A stretch of DNA of 64,000 bases from the NCBI RefSeq assembly GCF_003258605.2, contig NZ_CP031264.1:2666001-2730000 (forward strand), in the 5' to 3' direction. Under the pieces are notes generated by a model. It was given only the letters and a program-made list of their open reading frames with translations. It was not told where the DNA came from and did no database searches. Below are positions 52,897 through 64,000 of the stretch, piece after piece. This DNA is from Peterkaempfera bronchialis. Its GTDB lineage: Bacteria > Actinomycetota > Actinomycetes > Streptomycetales > Streptomycetaceae. The position numbers and the translations under genes are program-made. Positions within the stretch are counted from its first letter, which is position 1; the number at the start of each line of letters is the position of its first letter.

Positions 52897-52920
52897 CGAC
52901 CCACGCGGTCGGGCGTGTCG
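52897..52920 (-). promoter_or_regulatory. 24-bp leader element shared with rpsL (rpsJ copy)
   Basis: Identical over 24 nt to 61530-61553; plus-strand core CCCACGCGGTCGGGCGTG. In the RNA, GCCCGACC and GGTCGGGC pair around a 5-nt loop. It lies 60 nt before the rpsJ ATG. Confidence 0.75.
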
Positions 52921-53202
52921 CACTCCCGCTCGCAGTGAACCCTTGGACAACTCTCCAGGAGGCTCCTGCTCCGGGGCCGCGTACGGCCGTCAAGCGCCGG
53001 GCCGAGGCCCCGCCCACGCTTCCCGGAAGATTCCCGTACGTCCGCCCTCGCAGCTACCGCATCAGCGGGCATCGCAGGGGCGACGAGTACTGTGGGACTC
53101 GCTTCCGGTCCTCCCGGCGGGAGGCGCGCAGCATCGGCACTCAACCGAGCAACTTGGACAGTGTGCCATACCGGGCACGCTGCAAGCCAATCGGAACGCA
53201 TG

Positions 53203-53230
53203 ACCCTACCCACTGGGTGCCGCCTGTCAA
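53203..53230 (-). promoter_or_regulatory. S10 operon promoter
   Basis: TTGACA (53230-53225), 16-nt spacer, TAGGGT (53208-53203) on the minus strand; a near-consensus vegetative promoter starting 22 nt past the upstream Stealth gene stop and giving a leader of about 360 nt. Confidence 0.75.
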
Positions 53231-53252
53231 ACCCGGCGCCCGACGTGCGTGG

Positions 53253-54959
53253 CTAGCCGCCGGTCCTGACGGGCGTCTTGGCGAGGGTCTTCTCGAAGCG
53301 GCTGGCGAACGGGAAGCGCCGCTCCAGGAAGGTGTGCGCGGTGCCGCGTATGGCGTCCCGCCGGGCGTCGTCCGTGGAGACGTCGTTGAGGCAGAAGAAG
53401 TCCACGTCGGCGGCGTTCGCCAGCCGGGCCAGCCGTTCCCGCAGGTCCGGCTTGCCGAGTTCGACATAGCGGAACGAGTACTCGCCGGGGACCGCGCGGC
53501 CCGTCACCATGGCCCAGTGGTGGTGCAGCGTGGCGGCGGGCGCGACATCCCGAATGGACCGGAAACGCGACCGCGTGGTGCTCTCCAGCTCGGGGATACC
53601 GAGGTCGTGCAGTTCCTTCATCACCGACAGCAGCTGCGGGTGGGGGGTGTGCAGGAACTTGTTGGTGATGTAACGGCCGTGCGCCCGGAGGATCACCTCC
53701 CGGACGTTCTTCCCCGCCGAGTTGGGCGCGGGCTCCTCGGACTGCGGCGCTCCGACCCCCAGCTTGAAAGGGGAGAAGGGCAGCAGCGCGATTCCGTTCC
53801 CATGGAAGAACCGGCCTGCTTCCACCGGGCGGTTCACAAAGACGTCGTCGTTGAAGTAGAGGTAGTGCTCGCTGAGCCCGGGTATTCGGTGCAGGCGGCT
53901 TTCGATCGCATGGGAATTGAATACCGGGAGGGCTTCCGCCGGAAGTATGTCGCGGTGGTCGACGACCGTGATACCTTCGGCGTCCTCGTTCAGCCAGTGC
54001 GGCTTCTGGCCGTCGGTCACGATGTAGATGTGCCGGATGAAGTCCGCGTACATCTCCAGGGACCGCAGCGAGTACTTGAGCTCGTCGTGGCTGGTGTAGC
54101 GGGACGACCCCACCTCACGGGCGGCGATCAGGCCGGTGGTGCCGTCGCGGTGCGCCTCGCGCTTCGCCGCCAGCACCGGATCGCTGCCGTCGACCCAGGT
54201 GTAGACCACGTCTATGGGGAAGAGCACCTCGTCCACGCCCGGCTCGGCGAACGGTTCGAAGGTGGGGAACCCATGGCCGCCCAGCGTGATCGACGCCGGC
54301 TTGCGCGCGTCGGCGGGCAGCACCTCGGTCACCCGGTTGACGCGCGGCGCGACCAGGGCGCCGCTGAACACCTCGCCGAGCTGACGGGTCGGCACGGTCA
54401 GCCAGCCGGCGTCCGCCGCGGCGCCGTCCAGCTCGTGCCCCTGCCGCCAGAACTCGACCTCGCATCCGGTGTCGAGGCCACCCAGGATCTGACCGACGGG
54501 CCCCAACCTGACCACGCCCAGGCGCAGGGCCCGGGCGCTGCGGATCGAGCGGGGCAGCCTGCCGTCGGCCCACAGCACCACCCGGGACGGCACCCCCGAC
54601 TGCCCGAGCGCGGCGACATAGCCCGCCGTCCTGCGCAGCTGCTCCCCGGCCAGCCGCAGGAACTCCCGCCGGTACTGCTCCTCGACCCCCACGACCTTGC
54701 GCAGCGGGTCGTGTCCGGGCACCAGGAAGTACGGGATGCCCTCCGACTCCAGCAGGTCGGTGACGGTACGCAGGTCGGCCGTGGCCGCCGCCGCGGCCGA
54801 GTAGTGGTCCACGGTGCGGCCCCGCAGCGGAAAGCCCTCGGCCGAGAGCCGCCGGACGGCCGGGTCGGCTGCGTCGAGGCGGCGTCGGCCGGCTGCCGCG
54901 CGGGCCGACCAGCACTGGCGCAGGAACGGTACGACCCGCGCGCGCTCTCGGATTCTCAT
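53253..54959 (-). CDS. Stealth-family sugar-phosphate transferase, copy 2
   Basis: 568 residues. The four Stealth regions are in order: CR1 IDVVYTWVDGSDP (249-261), CR2 SRYTSHDELKYSLRSLEMY (about 284-302) with IYIVTDGQKPHWL, CR3 TPHPQLLSVMKELHDLG (about 440), CR4 VDFFCLND (about 528). Stealth proteins transfer hexose-1-phosphate to glycans, building phosphodiester-linked capsule or wall polymers. No signal peptide. ATG at 54959; weak ribosome site. Paralogue of the gene 11 nt upstream; the two differ strongly before CR1 and agree closely within it. No terminator follows before the S10 promoter. Confidence 0.9.
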   Translation of the reverse strand: MRIRERARVVPFLRQCWSARAAAGRRRLDAADPAVRRLSAEGFPLRGRTVDHYSAAAAATADLRTVTDLLESEGIPYFLVPGHDPLRKVVGVEEQYRREFLRLAGEQLRRTAGYVAALGQSGVPSRVVLWADGRLPRSIRSARALRLGVVRLGPVGQILGGLDTGCEVEFWRQGHELDGAAADAGWLTVPTRQLGEVFSGALVAPRVNRVTEVLPADARKPASITLGGHGFPTFEPFAEPGVDEVLFPIDVVYTWVDGSDPVLAAKREAHRDGTTGLIAAREVGSSRYTSHDELKYSLRSLEMYADFIRHIYIVTDGQKPHWLNEDAEGITVVDHRDILPAEALPVFNSHAIESRLHRIPGLSEHYLYFNDDVFVNRPVEAGRFFHGNGIALLPFSPFKLGVGAPQSEEPAPNSAGKNVREVILRAHGRYITNKFLHTPHPQLLSVMKELHDLGIPELESTTRSRFRSIRDVAPAATLHHHWAMVTGRAVPGEYSFRYVELGKPDLRERLARLANAADVDFFCLNDVSTDDARRDAIRGTAHTFLERRFPFASRFEKTLAKTPVRTGG

Positions 54960-54970
54960 GGGGCCGCCGC

Positions 54971-56674
54971 TCAGTGGGACTTCTCGAAAGAACTCGGGAA
55001 CGGGAAGTACTGCTCCAGGAAGTCGTGCATACGCCTGCTGACCTCTTCGCGCTGCTCCGGCGGCACATCGACGTCATTGAGGCAGAAGAAGTCGAAGCGG
55101 CGGCTCCGCTGGAGATCGGCGAGCCGCTTGTCGGCGTCCTCCCGGCCGATGTTCACATAGCGGAACCGGTACTTGCTCTGCACTCCCTTGCCGGTCGCCA
55201 GCGCGTACTGGTAAAGCAACGGTGCGGTCATCGCAATGTCCTGCGGCGAGCGGAACCGGCTGGCGGTGGTCTGCGCGACCTCCTCGGGGAACATCTCGGC
55301 GAGTTCCTGGAGGGTCAGCCGCTGCTGCGGCAGCGGCGTGTGCATGAAGTTGTTGGTGGTCATGCGACCGAACTTCTTGAACAGCAGCTCGCGCACATTC
55401 TTGTTGGCCGAGTTGGTGGCGGTCTCCTCGGCGTGCGGCTTTCCGACGCCGATCTTCAGCGGGGAGACCGGGACCCGCATCGTCCCGCTGCCCAGGAAGA
55501 AATGCTCCGCGGTGACCCGGCGGCCGACGAAGACATCGTCGTTGAAGTAGAGATAGTGGTCCGAGAGACCGGGGATGTGATGCAGGCGGGTCTCGATCGC
55601 ATGCGAGTTGAAGACCGGGAGCACATCTGCCGGAAAGATGTCGCGGTGGTCGACGACCGTGACGCCCTCGGCGTCGTCCTTCAGCCAGTGCGGCCGCTGG
55701 CCGTCGGTCACGATGTAGATGTGCCGGATGAAGTCGGCGTACATCTCCAGGGACCGCAGCGAGTACTTGAGCTCGTCGTGGTTGGTGTACCGCGACTCGT
55801 TGATCTCCTTGTCCAGGATCTCGGCGGTGCCCTCGCCCTTGTAGCGGGCCCGCTTCGCCCGCATCGCGGGCTCCTCGCCGTCGACCCAGGTGTAGACGAC
55901 GTCCACGGGGAACGTCACATCGGCGAGGGTCGGGCGGGAGAACACCTCGAAGGTCGGCACCTCCCGATCGCCGATCTTCACCGTCGCCGGCTGCTGCTCG
56001 CTCGCCGCGACGACATCGGCGATCCGGTTCTGCCGGGGCGCGACGATGGCCTCCCGGAAGACCGCCTCCGATGCCTGGGGCTGGATACCGGCGAGCTTCC
56101 TGGCGCCTTCGGGGCGGTCCAGGAGCGTGTCGCCGTCCTGCCAGAACTCGATGTCGCAGCCGAGTTCGGGACCCGCGAGCAGCTGGCCCTGGGGGCCGAG
56201 GTGGTTCTCGCCGAGGCGGAGGACCGGTGCCGACATCAGGGCGCGCGGGAGCTTCCCGTCCAGGAAGAGCGCGGGCTTCAGCAGCCTGTCGCCGCCCAGC
56301 GGCTGCCCGATGTACACGGCCTTGCCGGCGTTCAGCTCGGTCAGCGCGCGTATCAGCCGTGCACGGTCTGCCGCGCGGACGCCGAGGACGTGCCGGGTCC
56401 GGGAGATGGCCGGGACCCGGAAGTACTCGACACCTGCCCGCTCACATGCCGCGATGGCGAGGTCGAGGTTGCCCGCAGCCGCCTCGGCAGCCCTGAAGTG
56501 GTCCACCACACGGCCGTAGAGCTTCTGGCTCTGCCTGGTGACGACCGGTTGCAGACCGCCGTGGGCCGCAGCGGCCTTCCGACGGCTACGCGCGGCACGC
56601 AGGGTCCACAGTTGCTCGGATGCCTTCTGCTTCACGCGTGGACTCAGACGCCGCACAATCGAGGCTACGGTCAC
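54971..56674 (-). CDS. Stealth-family sugar-phosphate transferase, copy 1
   Basis: 567 residues from GTG at 56674, which has GGAAAGG 7 nt upstream; the frame runs 29 codons further without a site. A basic N-terminus (SIVRRLSPRVKQKASEQL) is followed by the variable region and CR1 VDVVYTWVDGEEP, CR2 SRYTNHDELKYSLRSLEMY, CR3 TPLPQQRLTLQELAEMF and CR4 FDFFCLND. The acceptor polymer is unknown; teichoic-like or capsular glycans are known for the family. First gene of a two-gene unit wedged between tuf and rpsJ. Confidence 0.9.
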   Translation of the reverse strand: MTVASIVRRLSPRVKQKASEQLWTLRAARSRRKAAAAHGGLQPVVTRQSQKLYGRVVDHFRAAEAAAGNLDLAIAACERAGVEYFRVPAISRTRHVLGVRAADRARLIRALTELNAGKAVYIGQPLGGDRLLKPALFLDGKLPRALMSAPVLRLGENHLGPQGQLLAGPELGCDIEFWQDGDTLLDRPEGARKLAGIQPQASEAVFREAIVAPRQNRIADVVAASEQQPATVKIGDREVPTFEVFSRPTLADVTFPVDVVYTWVDGEEPAMRAKRARYKGEGTAEILDKEINESRYTNHDELKYSLRSLEMYADFIRHIYIVTDGQRPHWLKDDAEGVTVVDHRDIFPADVLPVFNSHAIETRLHHIPGLSDHYLYFNDDVFVGRRVTAEHFFLGSGTMRVPVSPLKIGVGKPHAEETATNSANKNVRELLFKKFGRMTTNNFMHTPLPQQRLTLQELAEMFPEEVAQTTASRFRSPQDIAMTAPLLYQYALATGKGVQSKYRFRYVNIGREDADKRLADLQRSRRFDFFCLNDVDVPPEQREEVSRRMHDFLEQYFPFPSSFEKSH

Positions 56675-57010
56675 TCTCGTACCTTTCCTTACGTGCCGAC
56701 GGGGTGGCGAAGACGTCCACGAGCCCGGCTGCGCCGCTGCGGCGGCCCGTTTACCCGACATACATCAAGAGCACATAGTCATATCAGATTCTGTTGGTTT
56801 ACGACCACGTGCGGACCGGTAGCGACCCCCCGCCCCGATCCCTCACATCCCGTTCCACATGCGGTGATACCGGCGCGGGCGGCGATCCGGCGGGCGAGGT
56901 GCCGACGCTCCGTCAGCCCGCTCCGCGGCCCCGGGTGTGGTGACCTTGTGATGATCGCGTCGCCACTCGCGCACAGGGCCGGACGCCGGGGACCGGACCC
57001 CGGGCCATAG
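56675..57010. other. Region upstream of the Stealth pair
   Basis: 336 nt, no supportable gene. 56755-56815 is the most AT-rich stretch nearby (TACATCAAGAGCACATAGTC) and likely holds the Stealth promoter; TATGAC on the minus strand may be a -10, with no convincing -35. Confidence 0.45.
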
Positions 57011-57063
57011 CACACTAGGCCCCGTGCTCCGTCCGCGAGGACGGGAGCACGGGGCCTAGTGTG
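57011..57063 (-). terminator. tuf terminator
   Basis: Stem of 24 bp (CACACTAGGCCCCGTGCTCC-GTCC) with one bulged G and a 4-5 nt loop, 22 nt past the tuf stop. Ends the str operon. Confidence 0.92.
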
Positions 57064-57085
57064 GGTGGGCAGATCCCCTAGATCG

Positions 57086-58279
<1,194 letters not shown>

Positions 58280-58472
58280 TGGGGTCCTCCTGTGGACTGG
58301 TTCTGTACGCCGTACGACGTCAGTTGGTCTTGATCGGGACGGTTCCGGACGCTGGTGTGCGCTCGGTCCCGGCCCGCGGGTGGGGGCCGGAGGCCCCGGC
58401 AGCCCGTCAGGGGGATGCCGGGAATGCCTCCTTACAGCCTAAGGCTTCGCAATGGTCCGGAAAATCCGGAGC

Positions 58473-60578
<2,106 letters not shown>

Positions 60579-60620
60579 GGTGGCTCGTCTTCTCTCTCGT
60601 TTGCGTCGTAGGCGGGTCGA

Positions 60621-61091
60621 CTACCAGCGGTAGTGCGCGAAGGCCTTGTTGGACTCGGCCATCTTGTGGGTGTCCTCGCGGCGCTTCACGGAGGCGCCGA
60701 GGCCGTTGGAGGCGTCGAGGATCTCGTTGAGCAGACGCTCGGTCATGGTCTTCTCGCGACGGGCGCGCGAGTAGCCGACCAGCCAGCGCAGCGCCAGGGT
60801 GGTGGAACGGCCCGGGCGGACCTCCACCGGCACCTGGTAGGTGGCGCCACCGACACGGCGGGAGCGGACCTCAAGGGTCGGCTTGACGTTCTCCAGGGCG
60901 CGCTTGAGGGTGACGACCGGGTCGTTGCCGCTCTTCTCGCGGATGCCCTCAAGGGCGCCGTACACGATGCGCTCGGCGGTGGAGCGCTTGCCGTGCAGCA
61001 GGACCTTGTTGACGAGCGAGGTCACCAGGGGGGAGTTGTAGACCGGGTCGATGATGACCGGGCGCTTCGGGGCGGGGCCCTTGCGAGGCAT
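60621..61091 (-). CDS. rpsG: 30S ribosomal protein S7
   Basis: 156 residues; [20 protein letters not shown] and [23 protein letters not shown] at 61091, 2 nt after rpsL stop. In E. coli S7 represses the str operon. Confidence 0.98.
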   Translation of the reverse strand: MPRKGPAPKRPVIIDPVYNSPLVTSLVNKVLLHGKRSTAERIVYGALEGIREKSGNDPVVTLKRALENVKPTLEVRSRRVGGATYQVPVEVRPGRSTTLALRWLVGYSRARREKTMTERLLNEILDASNGLGASVKRREDTHKMAESNKAFAHYRW

Positions 61092-61093
61092 TC

Positions 61094-61465
61094 TTACTTC
61101 TCCTTCTTGGCGCCGTAGCGGCTGCGGGCCTGCTTGCGGTTCTTGACACCCTGGGTGTCAAGCGAGCCGCGGATGATCTTGTAGCGCACACCCGGCAGGT
61201 CCTTCACACGACCGCCGCGAACCAGCACGATGGAGTGCTCCTGCAGGTTGTGGCCCTCGCCCGGGATGTAAGCGGTGACCTCGATCCCGCTGGTGAGGCG
61301 CACACGGGCGACCTTGCGGAGAGCCGAGTTCGGCTTCTTCGGGGTGGTCGTGTACACACGCGTGCAGACGCCGCGGCGCTGGGGCGAACCCTTCAGTGCG
61401 GGCGTCTTGTTCTTCTCGACCTTGTCCTGCCGGCCCTTTCGGACCAGCTGCTGGATCGTAGGCAC
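61094..61465 (-). CDS. rpsL: 30S ribosomal protein S12
   Basis: 123 residues. Lys43 ([11 protein letters not shown]) and Lys88 (GGRVKDLPG) are the wild-type, streptomycin-sensitive residues. GTG at 61465 with GGAG 5 nt upstream; 24 codons of open frame upstream lie in the leader. First gene of rpsL-rpsG-fusA-tuf. Confidence 0.98.
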   Translation of the reverse strand: MPTIQQLVRKGRQDKVEKNKTPALKGSPQRRGVCTRVYTTTPKKPNSALRKVARVRLTSGIEVTAYIPGEGHNLQEHSIVLVRGGRVKDLPGVRYKIIRGSLDTQGVKNRKQARSRYGAKKEK

Positions 61466-61529
61466 CGTTTCTCCGTTTTCTCTGTGCCAAGTCTGGGTGG
61501 AACTAACCTGGTGCGATGCCGCCCTCGTC

Positions 61530-61553
61530 CGACCCACGCGGTCGGGCGTGTCG
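61530..61553 (-). promoter_or_regulatory. 24-bp leader element shared with rpsJ (rpsL copy)
   Basis: Identical to 52897-52920, here 65 nt before the rpsL start. The potential stem is imperfect (one mismatch) because the flanking base differs outside the block, so the sequence itself may be what is conserved. Confidence 0.75.
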
Positions 61554-61734
61554 GGCCTCTTCCCATCCGGTCGCTCACTGCTGCGAACTCACGGACGAGG
61601 AATCGCGGAATCCCAAGGTGCGATGTGCTGCCGCCGCGCTCGCTCAAGCGGTCCGCAGGGCGGTCCCGATCGGCGCTGCGACCGGTGTGCACGCACGCAC
61701 AAGAGACCCGGGGACACCCCAGGCACAAGGTCAG

Positions 61735-61763
61735 AGGGTACCTACCGCATCGGCGCGGGTCAA
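61735..61763 (-). promoter_or_regulatory. str operon (rpsL) promoter
   Basis: TTGACC (61763-61758), 17-nt spacer, TACCCT (61740-61735) on the minus strand. Gives a leader of about 260 nt. No gene is visible in 61554-61945 apart from this. Confidence 0.75.
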
Positions 61764-61912
61764 AACAAATGCGCAGCCGCAGGTCGCGGGCCGGCTGTCG
61801 TCGGACCCCACCCTTAGCACAAGGTCCGGAACCCTGCCCACCGTAACCCGGGGCGGCGCGACGCGAAACCCCCACCCGGACGAGCCCGGCGGGCCCGAGC
61901 GGGTGACCGGAC

Positions 61913-61957
61913 CGGTCGCGTCCCGGCCGGTCACGTTCCGGCCGGTCACGTCCCGGC
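61913..61957. repeat. 15-bp tandem repeat over a stop codon
   Basis: Three units at 61913, 61928 and 61943: CGGTCGCGTCCCGGC, CGGTCACGTTCCGGC, CGGTCACGTCCCGGC. On the minus strand they repeat the last codons of the DUF1707 gene and, in two copies, its stop TGA. Confidence 0.8.
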
Positions 61958-62512
61958 CGCGATGACGAGGATCATCAGCCAGAAGGCGATCCCCAGCCAG
62001 CCCAGTACCACACCGGTGGTCGCCATCCCGTCGCCCTGCTCCCCCGAGCTCCGGATCTGCGTCTTGGCGATATGGCCGAGGATCGCGGCCGGCACCGAGG
62101 CGATACCGAACGGCATGAAGCCCAGAAGGCTCAGCACCAGCGAGGCCACCGCCATGGAGTTGGTCGGCGGCACCGCTCGGGGCGGCGGGGGCATGAAGGC
62201 CACCGGGGGCCCAAAGGTCTGCGGGGGCATGAAGGACGGCGGCACCTGCTGCACCGTCGGCTGCACCATCGGACCGCTGGGCAGATCCCGCACCAGCCCC
62301 GCGAGCTCGCCATAGGTCAGCGCCCGGTACGCCGCCTCGACCCGCTGGCCGTACTCGTCCGGCGTCAGCCGGCCCTCCGCGTACGCCGCCTTGAGCACAT
62401 CCACCGTGCGATCCCGGTCCGTGTGCGCAGCGCGCATCGCCGCCTGCGACGTCTGCGCGGGCTGCCAGGGCTCCCACGGCTGGGGCGCCCCCCGCCACGG
62501 CTGTACGGCCAT
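61946..62512 (-). CDS. DUF1707 plus DUF4190 membrane protein
   Basis: 188 residues. The DUF1707 domain spans about 26-78 (AAHTDRDRTVDVLKAAYAEG, LTYGELAGLVRDLP). A Pro/Met-rich linker leads to a two-helix DUF4190 domain: MAVASLVLSLLGFMPFGIAS and GVVLGWLGIAFWLMILVIA. Membrane protein of unknown role. GGGAGG 6 nt before the ATG at 62512. Ends in three tandem repeats of its own stop region. Divergent from the ABC transporter. Confidence 0.85.
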   Translation of the reverse strand: MAVQPWRGAPQPWEPWQPAQTSQAAMRAAHTDRDRTVDVLKAAYAEGRLTPDEYGQRVEAAYRALTYGELAGLVRDLPSGPMVQPTVQQVPPSFMPPQTFGPPVAFMPPPPRAVPPTNSMAVASLVLSLLGFMPFGIASVPAAILGHIAKTQIRSSGEQGDGMATTGVVLGWLGIAFWLMILVIAAGT

Positions 62513-62706
62513 CCGCCACCTCCCGAGCTGTGCACCGCGTCCCTCTCCATAGTGGAGGACGAACCACGGCCGCGAGTAGTTGCCCGGGAGTTCCGTGGAC
62601 GACCTGTGACACGCGGCGTGCCGATCGGCGAGGATGAGCCGGATGTTCCGCATACCGGTCGGGCACTGTGTCCGGGCCGGACGCGTATTCGGGGAGGACG
62701 CACGAC

Positions 62707-63492
62707 GTGACCACGCCACCGCCGGCAGCCGTGGAGATACAGGACCTCTGGAAGCGCTTCGGCCAGCAGATCGCCGTCGCCGGACTCACCCTGAGGCTGC
62801 CGTCCGGCAGCTTCATCGGCCTGGTCGGGCCGAACGGCGCCGGCAAGACCACCACGCTCTCCATGGTCACCGGGCTGCTCCGGCCCGACCACGGCCGCAT
62901 CCTGGTGCACGGCACGGACGTCTGGCAGGACCCGGTCGAGGTGAAGGCCAGGATCGGGGTGCTGCCCGAGGGGCTGCGGATGTTCGAGCGGCTGAGCGGG
63001 CGGGAGCTGCTCCAGTACAACGGCCGGCTGCGGGGCATGCCCGGCGCCGAGGTGGACCGGCGGGCCGACGAGCTGCTGCGGGTCCTCGACCTGGCCGGCG
63101 CCGGGGCCAAGCTGGTCGCCGACTACTCCACCGGTATGCGCAAGAAGATCGGGCTGGCCGCGGCGCTGCTGCACAACCCCGATGTGCTCTTCCTCGACGA
63201 GCCCTTCGAGGGCGTGGACCCGGTCTCCGCGCAGACCATCCGGGGCGTACTGAAGCGGTATGCCGAGACCGGCAGCACCGTGGTCTTCTCCAGCCATGTG
63301 ATGGAGCTGGTGGAGCAGCTCTGCGACTGGGTGGCGGTGATGAACGCCGGGCAGGTCGTCGCCCAGGGGCCGCTGGACACCGTGCGCGGCGACCGCAGTC
63401 TGCACCAGGCGTTCCTGGAGCTGGTCGGGGTGCGGGACGATGCCGCCGCCAGCCTGGACTGGCTCGGCGCCCACCCCGGGGGTGCCCAGTGA
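62707..63492 (+). CDS. ABC transporter ATP-binding protein
   Basis: 261 residues. Walker A GPNGAGKT (41-48), signature YSTGMRKKIGLAAAL, Walker B LFLDEPFEGVDP, H-loop FSSHVMELVEQ. Resembles CcmA/YhaQ-like export ATPases. GTG at 62707 with GGAGG 9 nt upstream; the frame is open 13 codons further. Overlaps the permease start (GTGA). Substrate unknown. Confidence 0.9.
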   Translation: MTTPPPAAVEIQDLWKRFGQQIAVAGLTLRLPSGSFIGLVGPNGAGKTTTLSMVTGLLRPDHGRILVHGTDVWQDPVEVKARIGVLPEGLRMFERLSGRELLQYNGRLRGMPGAEVDRRADELLRVLDLAGAGAKLVADYSTGMRKKIGLAAALLHNPDVLFLDEPFEGVDPVSAQTIRGVLKRYAETGSTVVFSSHVMELVEQLCDWVAVMNAGQVVAQGPLDTVRGDRSLHQAFLELVGVRDDAAASLDWLGAHPGGAQ

Positions 63493-64000
63493 CCAGCCCG
63501 ACCGCCACCGCCGACCGGGACGTGGTGCGGGCCCTGGTCTCCCTCAAGCTGCGGCTGCTGCGCAATGGACTGCGGCGCAGCGGCGGGCGGGCCGCGGTCT
63601 ATGCCATCGGCTCCCTGGTGGGCCTGGCGATGGCCGCCGGGCTGGCGGTGGCCCTGGGGGCGCTGCACGGCCACCGGGGGGCGGCCGACGCGGCGGTGGT
63701 GCTCGCCGCCGGGCTGACCGTGGCCTGGGCCGCGCTGCCGCTCTTCCTCTTCTCCTCGGACGAGAGCGCCGACCCGACCCGGCTCACCATGCTGCCGCTG
63801 CGGCCCGCGCCGCTGCTGCGCGGCATGCTGCTGGCGGCGCTGGTGGGCCCCGGCCCGCTGGTCAGCCTGGTGCTGCTGTCCGGGGCGGGGGTGGCCGCGA
63901 CGTCCGGTGCGGGGGCCTCCGGTGCCTCCGGTGCGTCTGGCAGTGCGGCGGCGGCCGTGGTGGCGGTGGTGGCGGTGCCGCTGGCGGCGCTGACCCTGGT
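63489..64000 (+). CDS. ABC transporter permease, N-terminal part (runs off right edge)
   Basis: 170 codons to the edge, start GTG at 63489 overlapping the ATPase stop. Hydrophobic segments AVYAIGSLVGLAMAAGLAVAL, then AADAAVVLAAGLTVAWAALPLF, then LLAALVGPGPLVSLVLLSGAG fit a membrane subunit. A Gly/Ala/Ser-rich run (SGAGASGASGASGSAA) separates helices. Partner of the ATPase upstream. Confidence 0.8.
   Translation, partial: MTSPTATADRDVVRALVSLKLRLLRNGLRRSGGRAAVYAIGSLVGLAMAAGLAVALGALHGHRGAADAAVVLAAGLTVAWAALPLFLFSSDESADPTRLTMLPLRPAPLLRGMLLAALVGPGPLVSLVLLSGAGVAATSGAGASGASGASGSAAAAVVAVVAVPLAALTL

Noticed and set aside
61731-63110. 459-codon minus-strand frame across the DUF1707 gene and the ABC ATPase
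   Set aside because: It is out of frame with the DUF1707 gene and antisense to the ATPase, which has all its motifs on the plus strand.

Overview
The window is very GC-rich DNA whose genes, order and promoters match the family Streptomycetaceae (Streptomyces, Kitasatospora or Streptacidiphilus). The strongest signs are bldM, whiD and the shbA-type sigma factor next to guaB, a groES-groEL1 pair under CIRCE control, the TsaB/RimI/TsaD/TsaE block, and a complete S10-spc-alpha ribosomal supercluster. From memory, the order follows the Streptomyces coelicolor block that runs from guaB through whiD, groES, alr, glmS, rpoA and secY to tuf, fusA and rpsL. I cannot name the species.

Left edge (1-3157): the N-terminal part of a PelF-type glycosyltransferase and a secreted Agd3-like (CE18-type) deacetylase, which look like the end of an exopolysaccharide locus. 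At 3572-7909 come guaB, the sigma factor, bldM and the divergent whiD. bldM is preceded by a sequence resembling a sigma-BldN promoter. A LysR regulator and groEL/groES follow (7998-11191), with two CIRCE operators enclosing the promoter.

Middle (11534-29687): a THUMP-like methyltransferase, a propeller plus cell-wall-binding-repeat protein, a deacetylase lipoprotein, and a translationally coupled tRNA t6A block (tsaB-rimI-tsaD plus a 99-residue unknown). Then come an unknown membrane-anchored protein, a new-looking 70-residue ORF, tsaE, an alpha/beta hydrolase, alr, an L,D-transpeptidase, nnrD, acpS, glmS and coaA. Much of this serves cell-wall precursor supply (GlmS, GlmM, Alr) and wall remodelling.

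Right half: glmM, rplM-rpsI, an ABC-F protein, a proline-rich membrane protein, truA, then on the minus strand rpsJ to rplO, secY-adk-map, infA-rpmJ-rpsM-rpsK-rpoA-rplQ. Between the S10 operon and tuf lie two tandem Stealth-family sugar-phosphate transferases. The str operon (rpsL-rpsG-fusA-tuf) follows, then a DUF1707 membrane protein and the start of an ABC transporter that runs off the right edge.

The most unexpected signals are non-coding. A 24-bp block is identical in the leaders of rpsJ and rpsL, 60-65 nt before each start codon. Short tandem repeats lie before infA (16 bp x3), truA (11 bp x4) and the 70-residue ORF. Several perfect hairpins sit between genes of the alpha operon. No rRNA, tRNA, IS element, phage or CRISPR array was seen.
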